Part shown: positions 29,201-41,929 of the stretch, piece after piece | Position numbering within the stretch: position 1 is the first letter of the stretch | How the letters are laid out: each line of letters opens with the position of its first letter | Assembly (NCBI RefSeq): GCF_000003815.2 | Contig: NC_049979.1 | Span: forward strand, 6,905,735 to 6,969,734 | Reading direction: 5' to 3' | DNA length: 64,000 bases | DNA from: Branchiostoma floridae | Lineage: Eukaryota; Chordata; Leptocardii; Amphioxiformes; Branchiostomatidae | Notes under the pieces: model-generated | Databases searched by the model: none | What the model was told of the DNA's origin: nothing | The model's input: the letters and a program-made list of their open reading frames with translations, nothing else | Program-made: the position numbers and the translations under genes

Positions 29201-32200
29201 CTTTGATAGGCTGCAAATTGGCTTGAATAAAGTATCCAACTATCCCAATCTTTTATACATCAGTACCTGTATATTTTGCAGTCTAAATTTTTATTTTGAT
29301 GAATGTACAAGGTATTCACTGTATTGTCTGATAATGGCATGCAAATCATTTCATCTACAATGTTGCCTAATCTATTTTGACATCGAAAATTAGATTGTGG
29401 ATCTTGTCAAGTGGAAGATTGCCCCAAGGTCCAATAGTCACCTGACTACATTCAGCTACGTGTGTCTGTGTGTTAGCATATGGCGAAGACAACTACATAT
29501 ACCAGAATGTTAAAAGATTGAAAATGTTTTCTAACTTAACACATGAACATGCATGCCCATTTGTTTGAACCTGTGTCTTACATGTGCTGATGTTACTGTT
29601 CTGTTGTATCTGTGTTTCAGTACCGGATGGCAGGGTCCTGTCAGCATCTTTGTGTACTTTGTGACAGGTACAATCATCAACAGGTTCATCATGTCCCCCA
29701 TAGTGAGCCTCCTGGTCAGACAAGAAAAGCTGGAAGGAGACTTTAGGTACTGTGTGTCAGTTTTATGTAGAAATGGTGATTAACATCTATTGAGCAATCT
29801 TGAATCTAACACTTTTTTATTCAGTGTGAAATGAATGTTTGAAAGCATGGTCAAACCTCACAGGGCTTTCCAGGATTAATTTTTGCCAATGTCAAAGCCA
29901 TCTAGGTGTCCATTTTGAAAGTAACGTACTTCTAAACCTTTTTCCATCTTTTCTCCAGGTTCAAGCACATGCAGATTAGAGTTAATGCTGAATCAGCAGC
30001 ATTCTACAGGTATGAATACAGACTATTTCCTTCTTGTTCAGCACACGAGGATTCACCTAACTTCTCAGGGCTCTGCTTTTGTGTAACCATTCCCCTCTGA
30101 GACAAAGAGGGGAATTCTAAGTATGTCTATATTACTGTGAAGAAAGAAAGAAAGAAAGAACAGAGTTAGCGGTGTTGCTGATCTGCCCTCTCTGCTGCTG
30201 TTCCTGTAGAGCCTGCCAGGTGGAGCTGATGAAGACCAACTTCAGGCTCCACTCCTTACTGGACACACAGAAACGGCTCATAAACAGGGAGTTCTGGCTC
30301 AATTGTAAGTTTTCTGCTTAACTTCTCAAACTTGAATTCAGTTAGATCAATAGCTTGTAAGTTCTGGCAGTTCTTAACACCAAATTGTATAAAGCGGGGT
30401 CATACTACATCACTGACGAAAGACACCGGATGGCTGTCTGAAATGTTTGACCATTTCCAAAATCATATCCTTCATCGACATATTCAGGGTCATACTAGTT
30501 GCTATTTGTGACAATGACTAAAGATAGTGGACCGTTTCGAAAATCATATACAGTTGCTTGAGTAACTGCTTTTTGGCATATCTTATTACCTTAATATCTA
30601 ATCTGCCTCGACCAATGGTAAATGATGAATTTGTTGTCATAAAGATCATTTTTGCATGGTATTTGCGCAGCCAGGTTAAGCACATAGAAATTGAGTCTTG
30701 TATTCTAAGTCATTAACTTAGTTGAAAATATGATATCTTGAGTTGTAAAATACCTAACTGTTTCTCTTGTGTGTGCACAGTTGCAGTGAACATGTTTGAC
30801 TATCTGGGAAGTATCCTGAGCTACATCGTCATTGCCATCCCTATCCTGAGTGGTGCCTACAGCCACATGGCACCAAATGAAATAAGTGCACTTGTCAGCA
30901 AGGTATGGATAGATTCATACCATTCACTAGAGAAGAAACTTTTCTAACTGAGCTTACTGTGTGCCTATGTGATTGAATTGATAGTTGAGCAAGAACTGCA
31001 TTTTGATATTTAATATTGTATATCTAAATAGCCATGCAGAATTGGAGATCCTGTCCTTTAAACTTTAGACTACTGATCCAGCTTCCAAAGGGGAAGTCCA
31101 CTTAGATCAACAGGACTCCTCTAACATTTGATCTAACAGCTGATGCACATGTTCCTGTGCCCTCAGAATGCCTTTGTGTCCATCTACCTGATTGGGTGCT
31201 TCAGCGGGCTGATAGACCTGTCTACCAAACTCACTGACCTGGCAGGCTACACACACAGGTAGGGTATGGTCTTGTGTTCTTGGTCCTCTTAATGTTTGAG
31301 CTAGACACCAACTGCAGGAATGCTGAGAATAACACTAGAGGTAGAAGGTCTTTGTAATCATGCAGATCTGTGACCACTTGAATTTAAGTCAGTCACTTTA
31401 CCTTGATCGTCAAGAGCTTATAAGAATAAAAATGTTAGTAACAGGTACTGTCCATGGTACTGAAACATCGCTATTTGAAGTGTTGAGTATGCCCTAAACA
31501 AGTGCCTGGAAAGCAGGAAATGTTATTTTGATCTACTGAGTGATTAGTGTATAAGCCTGACAGTACTATGCAGCCCTTTTTTGGTTAATCGTTGTAAACC
31601 CCTCCCCCTGACAGGATTGGAGAGCTCCTCGAGTCTCTGGAGAAGACAGAAAAGGGGACAATGGAGGAACAGACCAACCACAGTGCAGACCCTGGGGACG
31701 GCGATCCATCTGAAAATGCAAGGTATACACAAAACTTGTGCTTCTTTCGTAAATACATGCAGTATACAGTATCTCTTGCTGCAAGAAGCATAAAAATTAA
31801 GAAAATAACATATTATGTTGCAATTTTAAACTTAGCATCCATACACAAAATAAAGCACTTACCAACAAACTTTCAATCAGTCCTCTGATAACTTGAATAA
31901 GGATCAGAGGACTGATCGAAAGCTTGTTGGTAAGCGCTTTGTTTTGTGTACAGATGTAAAGTTTAAAATTGCAACATGATGTTGATTACCATCTCCACAT
32001 CTCCAACAAAGAACTTTATGGTCCCCTGCCGCAAGTATTGGCTGTTGTCCGCAGCCGAAGATTGCATCTGGCAGGACACGTGGTGCGCCATGAGGAAATG
32101 GCAGGACAGGTCTTGCTCTGGGAGCCAAACGAGCCGCGCAGGCGTGGCCGCCCTTCGGTCACACTCAGGAAGCTGATGCTCGAGGAAACAGGTCTGGAGG

Positions 32201-35200
32201 CCAACGAACTCCGATCAGTAATGCTGGACAGAAACGAGTGGAGACACTGGTGTCACCTCCCAAAAGAGGATGATCTGAACTGAACGGAACAGATTACCAT
32301 CACAGATATGAACATATTGTACCGATCAAAAAGACATCATCCCCTTCCTCCCTCTACATATATTAGCATCTATTGCCGAAACAGTCTTTGAAAATTATTA
32401 ATCTGTATGTCTGTGAAATGAACTTTTGTTTCTATTTTTCTTGTCAGCCTTTGCAGCAATGAGAGCACACAGAGTAACAAGGCCTTCCAGCTGGAGTCAG
32501 TCACTCTCACACCGCCTTCACTACAGAACAGGGTCCTCATCAGGGGTAAGTCTGTCCTTCTCACACCACCTTCCCTACAGAACAGGGTTCTCATCAGGGG
32601 TAAGTCTGTCACACTCACACCACCCTCACTACAGAACAGGGTCCTCATCAGGGGTAAGTCTGTCACACTCACACCACCTTCACTACAGAACAGGGTCCTC
32701 ATCAGGGGTAAGTCTATCACACTCACACCGCCTTCCCTACAGAACAGGGTTCTCATCAGGGGTAAGTCTGTCACACTCACACCACCTTCACTACAGAACA
32801 GGGTCCTCTTCAGGGGTAAGTCTGCCCCACTCACACCACCTTCCCTACAGAACAGGGTTCTCATCAGGGGTAAGTCTGTCACACTCACACCACCTTCACT
32901 ACAGAACAGGGTTCTCATCAGGGGTAAGTCTGTCACACTCACACCACCTTCACTACAGAACAGGGTCCTCATCAGGGGTAAGTCTGCCCCACTCACACCA
33001 CCTTCCCTACAGAACAGGGTTCTCATCAGGGGTAAGTCTGTCACACTCACACCACCTTCACTACAGAACAGGGTTCTCATCAGGGGTAAGTCTGTCACAC
33101 TCACACCACCCTCACTACAGAACAGGGTTCTCATCAGGGGTAAGTCTGTCACACTCACACCACCTTCCCTACAGAACAGGGTCCTCATCAGGGGTAAGTC
33201 TGCCCCACTCACACCACCTTCCCTACAGAACAGGGTTCTCATCAGGGGTAAGTCTGTCACACTCACACCACCTTCACTACAGAACAGGGTTCTCATCAGG
33301 GGTAAGTCTGTCACACTCACACCACCCTCACTACAGAACAGGGTTCTCATCAGGGGTAAGTCTGTCACACTCACACCACCTTCCCTACAGAACAGGGTCC
33401 TCATCAGGGGTAAGTCTGTCCCACTCACACCACCTTCACTACAGAACAGGGTCCTCATCAGGGGTAAGTCTGAACAACATTGTCATTTGTGGTCAGCATG
33501 TACAGGGCATTCATCTGGTGTCTGGAGAAACTCTGAATAACAGTTTTTCATATTCAAGAGTAAGTGTTCAGAATAGTGCATTTAGTATTCTCAATTATTT
33601 ACAAGTTGCAGTGATGTAAATGTACAAGGGTGCAAAGGATGGCTCACATGTTTTTGTATCTTCAGATCTTAACCTTGAGATTGAGGCTGGAAGAAATTTA
33701 CTTATAGTGGGAAATACAGGTGAGAACAACTCTATTCAACCTATTGTTCAGATTACTGAGTCAATGATAAATGCCAGTACTATACTGAATTATATATCTT
33801 AAATTTCTGCTGTATTTGTTGGACTCCAGAAGGTGGTACGATTGAAAATCGTCAGCGGTTCACCTGAACATTTATCATAGTCAATGGGGCTTGGTAAGCG
33901 GTGAACATTGACTGATACCTAAAATTGCACACTGGCATATAACAGACAACAATGCCATTTAGAGCTCACAGACTTGTCAGCCAATCAATTTTCATTATGT
34001 GTGACAGGGGCTTAAGGATGTGAAGTCATATGTAATTGATTTGGCCAGGTAATGACTTGACTATTTACATGTATCTAACACACCTGAGTATATGTACAAT
34101 ATTTGATATTTGAATATTTTTAATGTTTCCTAAAACAGGCTCTGGCAAAAGTTCCTTACTGAGGGTTTTGAGAGGACTGTGGCCAACCTTAGGAGGTATG
34201 TAAATTTTGTTGTAGTCTCATGGGTTGCAAATGAAAGGTCCTGTTGAGATTCCATTCAGTTTTCTTGACACCGAACTGTAATGACTCTAACACCAATAAA
34301 TACTTACTTTGTGCAACCTCCTTGCTTTGTGCATAGTAGTTATGGTCAAAGTGTTACTGTACTGGTAAGACAGACAAAGACAAGGTGTTCTGATGTTACC
34401 TGATCTTGGGATTGGACTTCATCTTAAGCATCTACATCAACATGGTTTGTATTGTCCACAAGAGGAAATGATGTTAGTAATTGTTTTTAGTGCTGTTTCC
34501 ATCATATTTTCTCTTTGTTGACTCTTTTCCTTGTTCCAACAGGCAGTGTAGAAAGGATCAGCCCACTGGGTCCACAGGGGGTGATGTTTATACCACAAAA
34601 ACCCTACCTGACTGACGGGTCACTCAGGGAACAGGTAAATACAACTCCTGCTTGTTGTCAATATTCCACTTTTCAGCCAGTAGTTGTTTTGAATATACTA
34701 GTAAATGAAGCACTTGATGTTCACAGCTGTCTTCTTAACTTTGCAGATCATATATCCACTTAAAGATAAATACCCAGGTCAAGGTGAGTCTCTCTTTAGC
34801 TAAATCACTCCCAGTACAACCTAAACTGGCTTGTGTGTTTTGTATGTCGTAGTGATTACAAAAGAACCACAGAAAGGATAAGTCCTTTACTGTTGACTGT
34901 AAGGGAGAAAATCTAGGCTATATATGCTGTACATGTGTCTGGCCACTTTTTCTACAGATGTTACAGATACACGCACATGAAACTTATGATGCAAGAAGAT
35001 AGTACTAGTATGTCATTGTGACAGATAACAGATTGAATGGCATCTTATAACCCCACCTACCAGCAAAATGTATTACTGGTGGAAGGGAAAGATGAACAGG
35101 AGAGTACTACAATACTGTTGTATTTGCCTTTCAGTTTCCCCTGATGATGGGATAATCATGCAATATTTGGAAAGGCTAGAACTGGTAAGATTGCAAACCT

Positions 35201-37498
35201 TTGTCTTCTTTTTTTGTCTGTTCTTGATTTGTTTAAGATATAACATTGAACTGCCCTGTATCTTGTGGCACCTTACATACCATAAACATGTCTTAATTAA
35301 GATGTGTATTCCTGACAATGTTAGTTAGCTGCTTGTACCACTTGTCTAGTAAACCTAATGGGTAAACATGAACACAGAAATATTGGTGATATGTGTTATC
35401 TGACTTTGTCCCATCCAGATGTCAGTTTTTGAGCGGGCCAAAGGACTGGATGGTGGCACGGAGTGGATAAACTGGTGAGACAATTGTACTTTATACGCTG
35501 CCATCACATCTCTGTGCCATACAAGGTTTTCTAGTTCTGCTCTACTTTGGCCGACAGGCTGAATAAAAGTTCAAAACTTGAACTATGTGGCTCCAGATGT
35601 ATTTCTGAGGGACGGCTGCAGTGTGCAAGATGTCAGTAGTTTGAGGAATGAATCTACTCTACTATATAAGGTTTTTAGTTCTGCTCATTTGATGTTCTCC
35701 TTCTCCCTGTTACTTAACCCCATAACCAGTAGAGAACTGGTAACCAAATGCCTGCTTCAGTTTGCTTAAGGTTAAAAAGGCCTTGCTTAACCAGGTTATG
35801 CTGATGTATGTAGATTTAGGTGTTAGAATGGCCTTAGCCTAACTAGATCTGAGATTTTATGATAAATGATTCAGATCCTCACATCACATGTTGCTGTGAA
35901 AGCATTTACATGTACTTTTTCAGTGTCTTTATTTAGGTAGGAGAGAAAGGAACCTTTTGCAGGTCTGCTGTATGAACAATTCAGTAGAGCAGTTTGATTA
36001 CAGAACACATCTTTGTGGGGTTATGGTTAAGTTAGAGATCACCACGAAAACTGCAAAAATAAACTTAAAAGATTTACAGTCATTCTTTTTACTAGGGTGA
36101 TTGGAAAGGTTAATAGCTCCTATAAAAAGTATAAACCCCAGAGTGTGTGTACAAAATGGTCTACGGTATGGGTGTTTGCTTGACAGTTAGTTAACCTGAT
36201 TTATAATCAATGGTTTCTTCCGTTCCAGGTACGATGTGCTATCCCCAGGGGAGATGCAGAGGCTATCCTTTGCCAGACTCTTCTTCCACCAGCCTCAGTT
36301 TGCAGGTATCAGCTTGCTGTTCTGCATTCTTATAGATGTGAAATGTATTATAATTTATAGGCACTTATTATAAATGTCATGAATCCCAAAGATAAGCATT
36401 TCAAACCAATACATGTGTTTGTTATCATGGAAGCTCATCAATCATACTACAATGCTTAACTTTCTTCCAACACAAAGGTATACACAGATCAAATTTTCAA
36501 CGACCACTGTCGCCTTCTTCAGGATCAATACTGATGAGCAATCACTTCAGAATGTAAACTCGCGAGAGTAACGGACACGTGATCTTGCAGATAGAGCAAT
36601 TGGTCGAAAGTGCCAGGAAGCCCACTGTCTCTGATCAGTGATGGCTGGCTACTGGAGTGTCATGGAGAGAACATGTGTTTTTGTGAAGTTAATGACTTAA
36701 ACTTACCTTAGTGTTGAATGTCTGTGGTACATGAAATCATAGCAGCATACATTTAAAATATTGTTTATACAGAGGACATGACAATAAGGTTATGATTTGA
36801 GACTGTTTTCTGGCATGAACATTCACTTCTCTCACCAACAGTACTAGATGAGGCCACCAGTGCTGTCAGTATGGAGACAGAGGAACTTCTGTACAACATG
36901 TGTAAGGACATGGGGATGACTGTTATCAGTGTAGGGCACAGGAGTAGCCTCAGAAAGGTGAGGTAGCCTGCATTGACTGTTTGGATTGTGTTGTTGTCAT
37001 TTACTTTTGAGTGGTTCCAACCAGAGCAATGGCCAAGTGGGTATAGTGCTTGCCTTGCATTTGGTAGGTTGTGAGTTCGAACCCCGGCCAAGTCATACCA
37101 AATGGTACATGCTGCTTTCTCTGCTTATTACTCAGCACTCGGGAAAGAGTATGGAAGTTGAACACACACCACAACCATTGAACTAGCCCCCATGATTGCA
37201 CAAAGTCGTGTGGCCCAAGGCTACTGAAACAGATGGGCACCGCCCTATGCGCCATCAGGCTTGGGAAGGACTTTTTTTTAATTCTGCTTCGGAAATAATA
37301 GGTTATGATTACATTATGGTGCCCCCCCACACCAATATTGAAATGTTAACATGGCTGATAATGATAATGCTATACATGTGCATGAACATGAACTTGGATG
37401 CAGTAATCGTCACCATCCCATTCTTCACTTCCCAGTTTCATGATGTAGAACTGAAGCTGGATGGCCGTGGGGGCTGGAAGCTGGACACCATCAGATGA
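26233..37498 (+). CDS. ABCD4: ABCD4, lysosomal cobalamin ABC half-transporter (21 exons, 635 aa with the first exon-12 donor)
   Basis: Exons: 26233-26333, 27351-27472, 27947-28080, 28524-28663, 29046-29162, 29621-29746, 29959-30009, 30210-30304, 30781-30902, 31167-31258, 31615-31722, 32448-32545, 33666-33719, 34139-34195, 34543-34634, 34747-34783, 35135-35184, 35419-35474, 36229-36305, 36842-36957, 37436-37498. Sum 1,908 nt, phases consistent. Order: an acidic N terminus; membrane segments; the subfamily D motif [24 protein letters not shown]; the [19 protein letters not shown] motif; then an ATPase domain with Walker A GNTGSGKS (451-458), signature LSPGEMQR (555-562), Walker B VLDE (D579, E580) and H-loop H609. 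ABCD4 works with LMBRD1/MMACHC in lysosomal vitamin B12 export (family knowledge). Human length is 606. Exon 1 is inferred by phase across an intron that contains the assembly gap. Exon 12 ends in a tandem array of donors. Confidence 0.94.
26496..26595. other. Assembly gap (100 N)
   Basis: Exactly 100 Ns follow a G-rich run, within ABCD4 intron 1. The true missing length is unknown. The exon 1-2 phase match (GA|G) means no exon need be hidden here. Confidence 0.99.
28127..28523 (+). repeat. 101-bp tandem repeat (four units) ending in the ABCD4 exon 4 acceptor
   Basis: Units start at 28127, 28228, 28329 and 28430 with CTTGSRTGATTTG and contain ACCTCTGAAAATGTGACTTT. The first three end GCCAATGTTTCTTTTCAATG; the last ends GCCAATGTTTCTTTCCAG, which is the functional 3' splice site before exon 4. 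Confidence 0.9.
30391..30590 (+). repeat. Dispersed short repeat, ABCD4 intron 8
   Basis: Shares AAAATCATATCCAG or its variant, followed by TTGCTTGAGTAACTGCTTT, with copies at 678-810, 44446-44535, 50340-50590 and 57438-57505. Confidence 0.75.
31795..31985. repeat. Large imperfect inverted repeat in ABCD4 intron 11
   Basis: The left arm (about 31809-31890) reads CAATTTTAAACTTAGCATCC through AATCAGTCCTCTGA. The right arm (about 31904-31980) is its reverse complement, TCAGAGGACTGATCGAAAGC through AAAGTTTAAAATTGCAAC. A spacer of about 13 bp separates them. It directly abuts the LINE fragment at 31969-32283. Confidence 0.8.
31969..32283 (+). mobile_element. LINE 3'-end fragment in ABCD4 intron 11
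   Basis: The frame reads [20 protein letters not shown], then [20 protein letters not shown] and NEWRHW before a stop. This is the RT-ORF C-terminal tail of non-LTR elements. It is truncated at the 5' side, and the catalytic domains are absent. It is a different subfamily from the copy at 22098. Confidence 0.7.
32500..33475 (+). repeat. 54-bp minisatellite spanning the 3' end and splice donor of ABCD4 exon 12
   Basis: Eighteen copies of CTCATCAGGGGTAAGTCT (one is CTCTTCAGGG) occur at exact 54-bp spacing. The first GT is at 32546 and the last at 33464. Each unit is about 46 nt of exon end (GTCACACTCACACCACC through ATCAGGG) plus the first 8 intron bases. In the ABCD4 frame each unit reads 18 codons ([18 protein letters not shown]) without a stop. 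Two other frames (397 and 362 codons) are also open only because 54 is a multiple of 3. Units 9-12 and 13-16 encode the same series in the alternative frame, which suggests a 216-bp higher-order duplication. Confidence 0.97.
37020..37277 (+). mobile_element. tRNA-derived SINE in ABCD4 intron 20
   Basis: The head has an A-box-like TGGCCAAGTGGGTATAG and a perfect B-box-like GAGTTCGAACCCC about 35 bp on. The body contains GATGGGCACCGCCCTATGCG and ends GGGAAGGACTTTTTTTT. The body resembles conserved-core animal SINEs, but the domain type (for example Deu or Nin-DC) was not verified. Confidence 0.65.
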
Positions 37499-37997
37499 GA
37501 CCAAGCCACGTCTACAGTATAGTCAATGTCAAGACGACAGTTGCCATACTTGCTATATATGTTGAACTATCATCAGGAAAACCTAGAGCTGTGTACCTAA
37601 AGAAATTTTACGTACAGGTACAGTTGCCATGCTTACTATATATGTTGAACTATGATCAGCAAAACCTATTCCGAAGGACCAGGAATGATCCTGGCTGCCT
37701 GTGCAATATTCCTGTCAGCTACTGTGGTTTTCAGAATCAGCTTTTTATTAGAACATGTCAATATTTAATCATTTCAACTAGTTTACTTTGAAAAAAGAGC
37801 CTGATCACCTGATCATCAATTTGATGATACAAATGTAATGTTACATTCCATTTGGTAGTAACCTTAAGTGCACTTGAAATCCTGAAGGTGTCAGTACTCT
37901 GCCATGTAGATTATCTTGATGCATCTTCTAAGAGCAAATAGATACTTTGAGATATGTTGAAACTTATGATTACCGAATTATCTGTTTTCTACTCTAC

Positions 37998-38003
37998 AAT
38001 AAA
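37998..38003 (+). promoter_or_regulatory. ABCD4 poly(A) signal
   Basis: AATAAA 500 bp after the ABCD4 stop codon. The 3' UTR contains a duplicated CCATACTTGCTATATATG-like segment. Confidence 0.55.
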
Positions 38004-38207
38004 AAATAGCCCTGTACAAGGCAGTTTGTCTTTACTACGTGATATTATAGTATTGAATGATTTGAAATGAGGTTGTATATGTCATATACTATTTATATAC
38101 TCCTAGTCCTGGAGTCTACATGACAGGAATATCCTGTTGACAGTGAAAACAAAAGAATAATCAGGAACACCCAGTCAATTATTTTTCAGGTTTTGTTTGT
38201 CTTATGT

Positions 38208-38561
38208 TCACCTCCTGTAAAAGATAATCGTCGCCATTGCAATAATGTTTTTATTGCCAATCTTGTTGTGCTTACTTATTATCTTTATACTTGACTGGCT
38301 TAAAAGAGACTGTAGGGAATCTTTCGAAAGGTTTTCTATGTAATAGCTTTTCATCATCATATCTTTTCTCTTGGCAAAGGAATTAACCATCCTGTACATA
38401 CCATATCGTTCTGCCCACTCCCATAATTTAAGAGGCGCACGCAGGCATTTTTCAAAAGCATTAGGGTTAGATAAAAGTACTAGTAGATCAGGACTTTGAC
38501 ACTGCTCAACAATATGTGGTGATATAGCATATGTTCCTTCACTTGCCCCTTCAACACTTCC
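38208..38561 (-). CDS. Unrecognised stop-free frame, possible terminal exon or old element ORF
   Basis: The minus strand is open for 117 codons before TGA at 38210-38208. The frame starts just after a TGA, and a possible acceptor (CTGTGAG) follows at once. Translated features include APLKLWEWAERYGMYRMVNS and SFAKRKDMMMKSYYIENLSK. There is no initiating Met at its left end, so it would be a 3' exon or an element remnant. I recognise no family. Codon use is AT-rich, unlike the neighbouring actin. Confidence 0.3.
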   Translation of the reverse strand, partial: GSVEGASEGTYAISPHIVEQCQSPDLLVLLSNPNAFEKCLRAPLKLWEWAERYGMYRMVNSFAKRKDMMMKSYYIENLSKDSLQSLLSQSSIKIISKHNKIGNKNIIAMATIIFYRR

Positions 38562-39135
38562 TCACAGCCTAAAATATGTGTACTTCCATTTTGGCTGGTC
38601 TGTTCTTGAATGGCAAAAATGGTCAAAATGGAGTGAGAAATCCTGCACTTGCTTGCAAATCTCACGATTTTTTCTTGATACAGGCGTAACTCTCCCTGTA
38701 ATAAGAGAACCACACAACTGGAATACTACATGTAGTCCATTTCAAAGCTATCTGAAGAAGAACAGGCAGTCAGGCGGAGAAGTATCTAAGGGAGGACGAA
38801 ATAAGAATAGCATATTTACACCGAAACATAATCCGCCTGTACAAACTATAGGAACAATTGATACTAGTAACTTACTATTGAACACGATGAGGGAATAGCC
38901 AAAAGAGTATGGTAAAACTGCCTTGTAGGAATAGTCATAAGGGCATATATTTAACATATTCTCAGACATATATTCCTTTAGACAATACAATGTATATAAT
39001 AATTGCTTAGCACCTGCAACATCCCTATGTAAAATGTCTCACGAAAGCAACAAATGCAGTTTGATACACACGGTTAATCCGATCTCTTCGGCCGTTAAGA
39101 AAGAACTAATGTGGTCTTGTACTTGATGTCAGCAT

Positions 39136-39434
39136 AGCCCTGGGTGCAATAGGAACAGATCATACCGGCAGGCGTTCACGTGTTTTGGGGCTTACATGTC
39201 CAAGAAAATAACAAGAGCTTACTAGAGGAGAGTTGATAGTCATTTGTACCAAGTTTCACCAGTCAAATTTGGCCTAAAATAGAGGAAGTTAGTGTTTACA
39301 TGAAGATAAGATTCTAAAACGCCAATGGACGTCGGATACTCCACCAGACAGAATCCTTTCTAGCGAAATGGTCCGGACCTGGACCTGATCCTCTGGACCT
39401 GGACCTGAATTTTCTGTACCGGTACCCAGCCCTA
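39136..39434 (+). mobile_element. TIR element, second copy of the 21115 family
   Basis: Shares GTTTTGGGGCTTAC and AAAATAACAAGAGC with the copy at 21115-21487, and ends GTACCGGTACCCAGCCCT. The left end has decayed. It lies about 240 bp upstream of the actin TATA box. Confidence 0.6.
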
Positions 39435-39592
39435 GCCCTGAGTCTCAGCCTACGATCGTCTGCAGCCCGGCTGACATGAAGGAAGTTCGACCATGCAGAT
39501 ACGATCCACTCCAGAATAAAGAGCAAACATTCCTCTTCCCGCCCGCTTGCCGGAATTTCACACTCTAGTCAGCCTGCTGAAGTTTACCGTAG

Positions 39593-39682
39593 CCAAATCA
39601 GGAGCCTGTGTGGTTGCCTTCCATATACGGGGGCTACTTCTGCGAATGCGTTTCTAAAATCTTCAGGTGTCGGTGTATAAAA
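39593..39682 (+). promoter_or_regulatory. Actin promoter: two CArG-like boxes and a TATA box
   Basis: CCAAATCAGG (39593-39602) and CCATATACGG (39621-39630) each differ by one base from the SRF site CC(A/T)6GG. TATAAAA lies at 39676-39682, 93 bp before the ATG. Paired CArG boxes upstream of a TATA box are the classic actin promoter plan (established for vertebrate and ascidian muscle actins). Confidence 0.65.
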
Positions 39683-39765
39683 ACGGACCGGACCGCCCTG
39701 ATCTTCACTGCGGTCCAAGACTTTCCAGGTTCTTCTCCCAGTTTCAGTGGTGCTACCAAGTCTAA

Positions 39766-41432
<1,667 letters not shown>

Positions 41433-41901
41433 ATGTGTCTTTGTGTTATTTATTTCTGCAAGACTTTGTTTGTGATGTAGGCTTGTGTAGCAAATCTCAG
41501 CTCAAAAGCAAAGCACCAGAGCTAAGCCTTGTAGAAAAGTTCCTGAGCTCGTGAGGCTGCAAGAAGCAGGGTTATAGAAAGAGTGACCTACGTGTGTGTC
41601 TTGTCTGATGGCTTGATGTCGCTAACGAGTGGGGAGAGAAGTACACCAGTGACAGACAGTCTGGACTGCGGTAATGTCGAGCAGTTAACTGTATGTTGAA
41701 ATATTTTACAAAGAATTGTCTTGTCAGTACACGACCACGAGTAAAGAGAAGGAAGAGAGATTAACTGTCGTGAGGAGTGTAATGTACCATGTTTGTGACG
41801 AATGTAAGTTGGGGAGCAACTTAGCCACAGACAAGAACGCGTTGTCATTCTTTGGTTCTGGAATGTTTGTTCTTCATGTACGTCGGGCAGCAGCTATTTT
41901 C

Positions 41902-41907
41902 ATTAAA
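41902..41907 (+). promoter_or_regulatory. Actin poly(A) signal
   Basis: ATTAAA 470 bp after the actin stop. No AATAAA lies closer. Confidence 0.5.
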
Positions 41908-41929
41908 GTATTTGTCACCAAAACATGAA

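Noticed and set aside
32500-33475. CRISPR-like array
   Set aside because: Units are contiguous with no unique spacers, the genome is animal, and the unit is an exon end plus donor.
32370-33619. 397-codon plus and 362-codon minus repetitive proteins
   Set aside because: Both frames are open only because the 54-bp unit is a multiple of three. The supported frame is that of ABCD4 exon 12.
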